From SURF-32 sp964648365 (GTDB lineage Bacteria > Planctomycetota > Phycisphaerae > UBA1845): a stretch of 11,838 bases of DNA. The stretch is from assembly GCA_964648365.1 (NCBI GenBank), contig CAZYLK010000185.1, positions 1-11,838 of the forward strand. Direction: 5' to 3'. The notes beneath the pieces were generated by a model that saw only the letters and a program-made list of their open reading frames with translations, was not told the DNA's origin and searched no databases. Position 1 is the first letter of the stretch; every line of letters begins with the position of its first letter. Of this stretch, positions 8,510 to 11,838 are shown piece by piece. The position numbers and the translations under genes are program-made.

Positions 8510-9271
8510 ATGACGCAGGCTGATACAGGCTTCGATCTCGCGATGACGGATCGTCTGCTGACCACGACCCGGTCCGTGCGCCGGCGGCTCGATCTCGGCC
8601 GCGAGGTCGGGCGGGAGGTGCTGGATACGTGCCTCGGCATCGCGCTGCAGGCGGCGACCGGCGGCAACCTGCAGCGATGGCGCTGGGTGGTCGTCCGGGA
8701 TGCCAGGAAGCGCGCCGCGATCGGGCATTACTACGCGAAGGCGTTTCGCGCCATGCTGCGGCCACCGGCGTCAGCCGGGGCAGCGCCGGGTATCGCGGAC
8801 GATGGTGCGGCGTCGGACGGGGTGGGAGACGGTGCGGTGGTCTACCACGAGAAGTTCAACCAGGACCTCAGCCGCGAGCATCGCCTGATGGCCTCCGTGG
8901 AGTTCCTGATCGAGCACATGAAGGATGTGCCCGTGATCATCGTGCCGTGCGTGATCGGGCGCGTGGATCCGCCGGCCACGGCGTCGTGGATCTCCTCGCA
9001 GTTCGGCTCGATCTATCCGGCGATCTGGAATCTGCAGCTTGCACTGCGCTCGCGCGGGCTCGGGAGCTGCATCACCGCGGCGCACCTGGAATACGAACGT
9101 GAAGTCGCGGAGCTGCTGTCGATTCCCTGCGAGACGGTGATGCAGGTCTGCGCCCTGCCCGTGGCCTGGTACACGGGCACGTCATTCCGGCCCGCCGCAC
9201 GCCGCCCGATGTCGGAAGTCGTCTTCGAAGATGTGTTCGATGCTGCCTCCATGGTGGCGACCGGGTGGTGA
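8510..9271 (+). CDS. Nitroreductase-family flavoprotein
   Basis: Predicted 253-residue FMN-dependent oxidoreductase of the nitroreductase superfamily, which uses NAD(P)H to reduce nitro groups, quinones, enones or other acceptors; the substrate cannot be read from sequence. The N-terminal phosphate/FMN-binding segment 'RSVRRRLD' (21-28) corresponds to the family's RRSxRxF motif. 'ALQAATGGNLQRWRW' (45-59) matches the A..APS..N.Q.W flavin segment, with T-G-G replacing the usual P-S. 'SIYPAIWNLQLALRSRGLGSCIT' (167-189) is the characteristic helix and flavin loop. A Gly/Ala/Asp-rich insert (about 85-109) after the first flavin segment is low-complexity and probably a surface loop. The protein has no signal peptide and is likely a cytoplasmic dimer. 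The gene appears monocistronic, with a strong SD and a hairpin after the stop. Confidence 0.88.
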   Translation: MTQADTGFDLAMTDRLLTTTRSVRRRLDLGREVGREVLDTCLGIALQAATGGNLQRWRWVVVRDARKRAAIGHYYAKAFRAMLRPPASAGAAPGIADDGAASDGVGDGAVVYHEKFNQDLSREHRLMASVEFLIEHMKDVPVIIVPCVIGRVDPPATASWISSQFGSIYPAIWNLQLALRSRGLGSCITAAHLEYEREVAELLSIPCETVMQVCALPVAWYTGTSFRPAARRPMSEVVFEDVFDAASMVATGW

Positions 9272-9301
9272 GGCGCTGCCGACGACGGGTGTGGCGCAGC
9301 T

Positions 9302-9329
9302 GCGGCAGCTCAGGCGCCGCGGCTGCCGC
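9302..9329. terminator. Perfect 8-bp hairpin between convergent genes
   Basis: GCGGCAGC (9302-9309) pairs with GCTGCCGC (9322-9329) around a 12-base loop. It begins 31 bases after the nitroreductase stop. It overlaps the last codons and stop (9310-9312) of the minus-strand partial gene, so it may serve both. No T-run is present. Confidence 0.4.
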
Positions 9330-9580
9330 GTCCGCGCCGTGACGCGCCAACCGGCAGCTCGTAAGAACACCACGCCGTGGGGTTTGACACGGACATGGAT
9401 CGCCTCATGACAAGTGGCGAGGGCCCCGCAGCCGCCAGGCCCGGTCCGTAGATCGTCGCGCTCACGACGGATGTCGCCACGACCGCCAGCATGAGCCCCA
9501 GCAACGCCGCGATGCCGTCGTGCTCGAGCAGGGCCAGCGCAGATGCCACGACAATGGCCACCCATTCTCGTTCGACCGCA
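9310..9580 (-). CDS. C-terminal part of a membrane protein cut by the assembly gap
   Basis: An open minus-strand frame runs from the gap to TGA at 9310-9312 (90 codons visible, N-terminus missing). It begins 'AVEREWVAIVVASALALLE', a probable transmembrane helix, and continues 'IAALLGLMLAVVATSVVSATIYG', a second one. Codon use in this part is strongly GC3-biased, as in real genes of the window. After about residue 50 the bias weakens and the sequence becomes Ser/Arg-rich without motif, which could be a natural tail or a frameshift near 9430. Family and function are not recognisable. Possible starts lie in the N-run or at internal Met/Val codons. Confidence 0.45.
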
Positions 9581-9680
9581 NNNNNNNNNNNNNNNNNNNN
9601 NNNNNNNNNNNNNNNNNNNNNNNNNNNNNNNNNNNNNNNNNNNNNNNNNNNNNNNNNNNNNNNNNNNNNNNNNNNNNNNN
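9581..9680. other. Assembly gap of 100 N
   Basis: Exactly 100 undetermined bases, the conventional size for a scaffold gap of unknown length. Real distance, and even adjacency, of the two flanks is not proven. It removes the start of the membrane-protein gene ending at 9310. Confidence 0.99.
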
Positions 9681-9727
9681 CGCTCCTGGATGGCGCGACG
9701 CCTTGGCGGAGCGCCGGCGCTCGCGCT

Positions 9728-10180
9728 TCACGGCTGGCCTATGTCCTCATTCCAGAGCCCGGGATGCTCCGCGATGAAGCGCCGCATGAGACCGATGCAG
9801 CCCGGATCCTGCAGAACCTCCACCTCCACGCCCCGACTGCGCAGTAGCTGTTCCTCGCCCATGAAGGTCTGGTTCTCGCCGATCACGACCCTCGGAATGC
9901 CGTAGAGCAGAATGGCGCCGCTGCACATGGAGCACGGCGACAGCGTCGTGTACAGCACAGCGTGGCGATATATCGCCGCCGACTGGCGTCCGGCATTCTC
10001 GAAGGCATCCATCTCGCCGTGCAGGATCGCACTACCCTTCTGAACCCGGCGATTGTGGCCGCGACCGATGATGCGGTTGTCGTGGACGATGACCGATCCG
10101 ATCGGTATACCGCCTTCGGCCAGACCAGCCCGCGCCTCGTCGAGTGCAGCCTGCAGGAATGGGTCCACCGCAATGCTCAT
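9728..10180 (-). CDS. Yeast-type cytosine deaminase (CDA superfamily)
   Basis: Predicted 150-residue zinc hydrolase that deaminates cytosine to uracil in pyrimidine salvage. It resembles yeast Fcy1 along its whole length rather than the large amidohydrolase CodA of E. coli. Zinc/catalytic motifs are H54-G-E56 (E56 the proton shuttle) and P82-C83-S-M-C86, matching H62, E64, C91 and C94 of yeast. Other shared signatures are 'EGGIPIG' (22-28), 'GRGHN' (39-43), 'QKGSA' (47-51), 'LYTTLSPC' (76-83), 'YGIPR.V.GEN' and the C-terminal 'W.EDIG', whose Asp helps bind the base in yeast. Length (150 against 158) fits. ATG at 10180 overlaps the stop of the upstream gene as ATGA, and no SD precedes it, so translation should be coupled. 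Guanine deaminase and tRNA-adenosine deaminase are close relatives, but the Fcy1-type tail favours cytosine or a related base. Confidence 0.9.
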   Translation of the reverse strand: MSIAVDPFLQAALDEARAGLAEGGIPIGSVIVHDNRIIGRGHNRRVQKGSAILHGEMDAFENAGRQSAAIYRHAVLYTTLSPCSMCSGAILLYGIPRVVIGENQTFMGEEQLLRSRGVEVEVLQDPGCIGLMRRFIAEHPGLWNEDIGQP

Positions 10181-11445
10181 GGCGCAGCTTGTCGAGGGAC
10201 CGCCTGCACTGCGGGCTCAGCGCGACGACGGCTCTTGAGCGTATAAGTCCCTGCATCGAGCGGCACGCTGACGAGGCCCGAAGCGACACGCCAGTCGCCG
10301 TCTTCCTTGACGAGTGTCAGCGCATACCGGAATACCGCCAGCTCCTGCTGTCTACCCACGACGAACTCGGCCGGCCGCTCGATCACGACAGCGGCCGCCT
10401 CGCCATGAACTGCCGCACGCAGATACGTCGGCTCTTTCCAGCGCATCTGCGACACATTGCCGAAGTCGTTCAAGAACGCGGCGCGCAGCGCATCACGTCC
10501 GGTGAACTTCTCGTCGACGTTGGTGCCGACCATGAACACGGGCGCACGCTGTGCAATCCGCGACATCACCCCATCCAGGTCACGGGCGGCATAACGGTCG
10601 AGAAATGCCATCACGGCATCGGTCGCCGCCCGGGCTTCTGCGTCAGCCTCCGCGTTTGGTCCCGGCAACAGGATGCGCGCGATGAAGAAATGCCAGCCCG
10701 TCAGCGACGAGGCCTGGAACTGTGCGACCACCCGCTTGCCGTCGAGCACGTACTCGAGCGCACCGTCCGTGCTCTTGAGCGTCGGTGCGAACACGGCCCC
10801 GAGGCTTTCGTCACCCACTTCGGCCGGATACCGGAACAGCCGGTCGATGTTCCGGTGCAGCGCGATCTTCTGATCGGCATCGAGCGCATAGAAATACATG
10901 TCCTGCGGCAGCGGCATGTGTCGATCGACGAGCTGTGACAGCAGGCGTGCCCGCACCGTCACGCCGATGCCGCCGATCACCTCGCCGCGCTTCGAGCGAA
11001 CGGGTGTCGCGACGACGATGCTGCGATGCCCCGTGGACTTGCTGATGACGAGTTCGCCCCGGACGTCCTCGCCCGCCATCAGGCGTGCAAAGTATGGCCG
11101 GTTCTTGAGGTTCTGGTCGGTGACGTCGCCCCGATCACTCGAATAATAGGAGCCGTCCGGCAGGACGTACATGGCGAGCGCGGCCGTTTCGAGACCTTGC
11201 GCGAGTTCATCGAGCAAGGGTCGCACCGCGCGCCAGTTGCCGGACGTCGCCTCCCGTGATCGGGCGACCGACTTTGCCGCTCGCATCACGCCCGCGAGAT
11301 GTTCCTCGACGAGACCTTGATAGGCGCCGAGGGCCACCTGTGCATCGACCGGCGGAACGGTCGGTGGCGCCGCGAACGCCCATGCCGGAATGAGGCACAG
11401 CAGCAGGGACAGCGGACGGCGAAATCCCGAGGCAAAGTTCAACAC
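10177..11445 (-). CDS. Exported Cache-domain protein with SnoaL-like C-terminal domain
   Basis: Predicted 422-residue protein. Residues 1-25 are a signal peptide (Arg pair, leucine-rich core, 'AFA' before A26). An amphipathic helix (about 33-65) follows, as at the start of extracellular Cache sensors. The Cache signature spans about 90-165: 'YVLPDGSYY', 'NLKNRPYF' (112-119), 'SKSTGHRSIVVATPV' and 'GEVIGGIGV'. This fold binds small ligands outside the cytoplasm. A further segment to about 280 may complete a second Cache subdomain. Residues about 285-405 look SnoaL/NTF2-like ('FLDRYAARDLDGVM.....', 'FTGRDALRAAF', 'ALTLVKEDGDWRVASGLVSVPL'). No second transmembrane helix or signalling domain (HAMP, kinase, MCP) is seen, so it is probably periplasmic rather than a classical receptor. 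Start GTG at 11445 is preceded by sense-strand AGGGGGA; TTG one codon later is an alternative. Its stop overlaps the deaminase start. Confidence 0.82.
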   Translation of the reverse strand: MLNFASGFRRPLSLLLCLIPAWAFAAPPTVPPVDAQVALGAYQGLVEEHLAGVMRAAKSVARSREATSGNWRAVRPLLDELAQGLETAALAMYVLPDGSYYSSDRGDVTDQNLKNRPYFARLMAGEDVRGELVISKSTGHRSIVVATPVRSKRGEVIGGIGVTVRARLLSQLVDRHMPLPQDMYFYALDADQKIALHRNIDRLFRYPAEVGDESLGAVFAPTLKSTDGALEYVLDGKRVVAQFQASSLTGWHFFIARILLPGPNAEADAEARAATDAVMAFLDRYAARDLDGVMSRIAQRAPVFMVGTNVDEKFTGRDALRAAFLNDFGNVSQMRWKEPTYLRAAVHGEAAAVVIERPAEFVVGRQQELAVFRYALTLVKEDGDWRVASGLVSVPLDAGTYTLKSRRRAEPAVQAVPRQAAP

Positions 11446-11838
11446 GGAATCCCCCTGCCTGCGCCTGCGGCTGACCCAACGTCGTTCGACGCTATACCAC
11501 GGTGGCTGGCAGTCCAATGCCGGAAATCACCGACCACGGTGTTCGTCCGTCAGCCCATCGAGGACGCACCGCAAACGCAGAGCGACCAGCGCTCGCCCGG
11601 TCTAACGGCCGCGGGAGTCATTGACACCACGGAACGTCAGGTCCAGCTTTGACGCTGGCTGGCCACTCCTGGGGTCTCCGGCAGCTTCGTATGGCCATCA
11701 AGGCACACGCAGCGACCCGGGGGCTCGCCTGCCCCGGGAGCAAGCCGGGCAGCCAGGGCACGAACGACGTTCGCCCGGTTCACTGAAAACGGGGGGACGC
11801 CGGTCCGTACACGCGATCCGGACTCATCAGGGGGCGCA
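11446..11838. other. Right-end region without a recognisable gene
   Basis: The stretch lies upstream of the minus-strand Cache gene and should contain its promoter, which I cannot place. No open frame with a family motif is visible. A GC-rich hairpin is possible at 11716-11738 (CCCGGGG and CCCCGGG, nine-base loop). The segment 11640-11800 has a mosaic, repeat-like look that could be the edge of a mobile or dispersed repeat element, but no transposase or terminal repeat is seen. Confidence 0.4.

Noticed and set aside
8111..8765. Minus-strand frames covering the spacer and start of the nitroreductase gene
   Set aside because: Shadow frames; the translations are Arg/Pro/Ala-rich, and the plus-strand nitroreductase has an SD and family motifs.
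9462..9905. Open frames running through the N-run
   Set aside because: They exist only because undetermined bases contain no stop codons; the flanking parts show no homology-like sequence except the minus-strand frame ending at 9310.

Overview
The window is a GC-rich, gene-dense bacterial stretch of about 11.8 kb with one 100-base run of N (9581-9680), so it is a scaffold rather than one contiguous read. The left third points to a planctomycete. It has an ECF-like sigma factor with a C-terminal Cys/His extension, and a membrane protein carrying the 'CGxCG..L.GL....CPxCG' zinc ribbon that is very common in Planctomycetes. The right two thirds (katG onward) have no equally clear lineage marker and would also fit a high-GC proteobacterium. 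Transfer or a scaffolding chimera therefore cannot be excluded.

Layout from left to right: 1-315, no recognisable gene but a perfect 10-bp inverted repeat; 316-1200 (-), sigma factor; 1201-1508, spacer with a G-quadruplex-type G-tract array on the sense strand; 1509-1964 (-), ferritin-like diiron protein; 2244-3368 (-), an internally duplicated membrane/zinc-ribbon protein; 3381-3586, divergent promoter region; 3587-4042 (+), PerR/FurA-type regulator; 4057-6255 (+), katG; 6256-6468, convergent terminator region with two perfect hairpins; 6469-7473 (-), periplasmic di-haem cytochrome c peroxidase; 7738-8154 (-), coiled-coil, tail-anchored protein with 33-bp repeats; 8155-8509, spacer; 8510-9271 (+), nitroreductase-family protein; 9310-9580 (-), 3' end of a membrane protein cut by the gap; 9728-10180 (-), yeast-type cytosine deaminase; 10177-11445 (-), exported Cache plus SnoaL-like protein overlapping the deaminase by ATGA; 11446-11838, no gene recognised.

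The coherent theme is peroxide and iron handling. A PerR-like sensor sits 14 bp upstream of katG in an apparent operon. A periplasmic cytochrome c peroxidase faces it across a shared terminator region, and a ferritin-like protein lies on the other side. The regulator's predicted promoter places the transcript start on its GTG codon, so the mRNA may be leaderless, with a near-palindrome over the -10 element as a candidate autoregulatory operator. The right end holds a second, unrelated unit in which an exported ligand-binding-type protein is translationally coupled to a cytosine deaminase.
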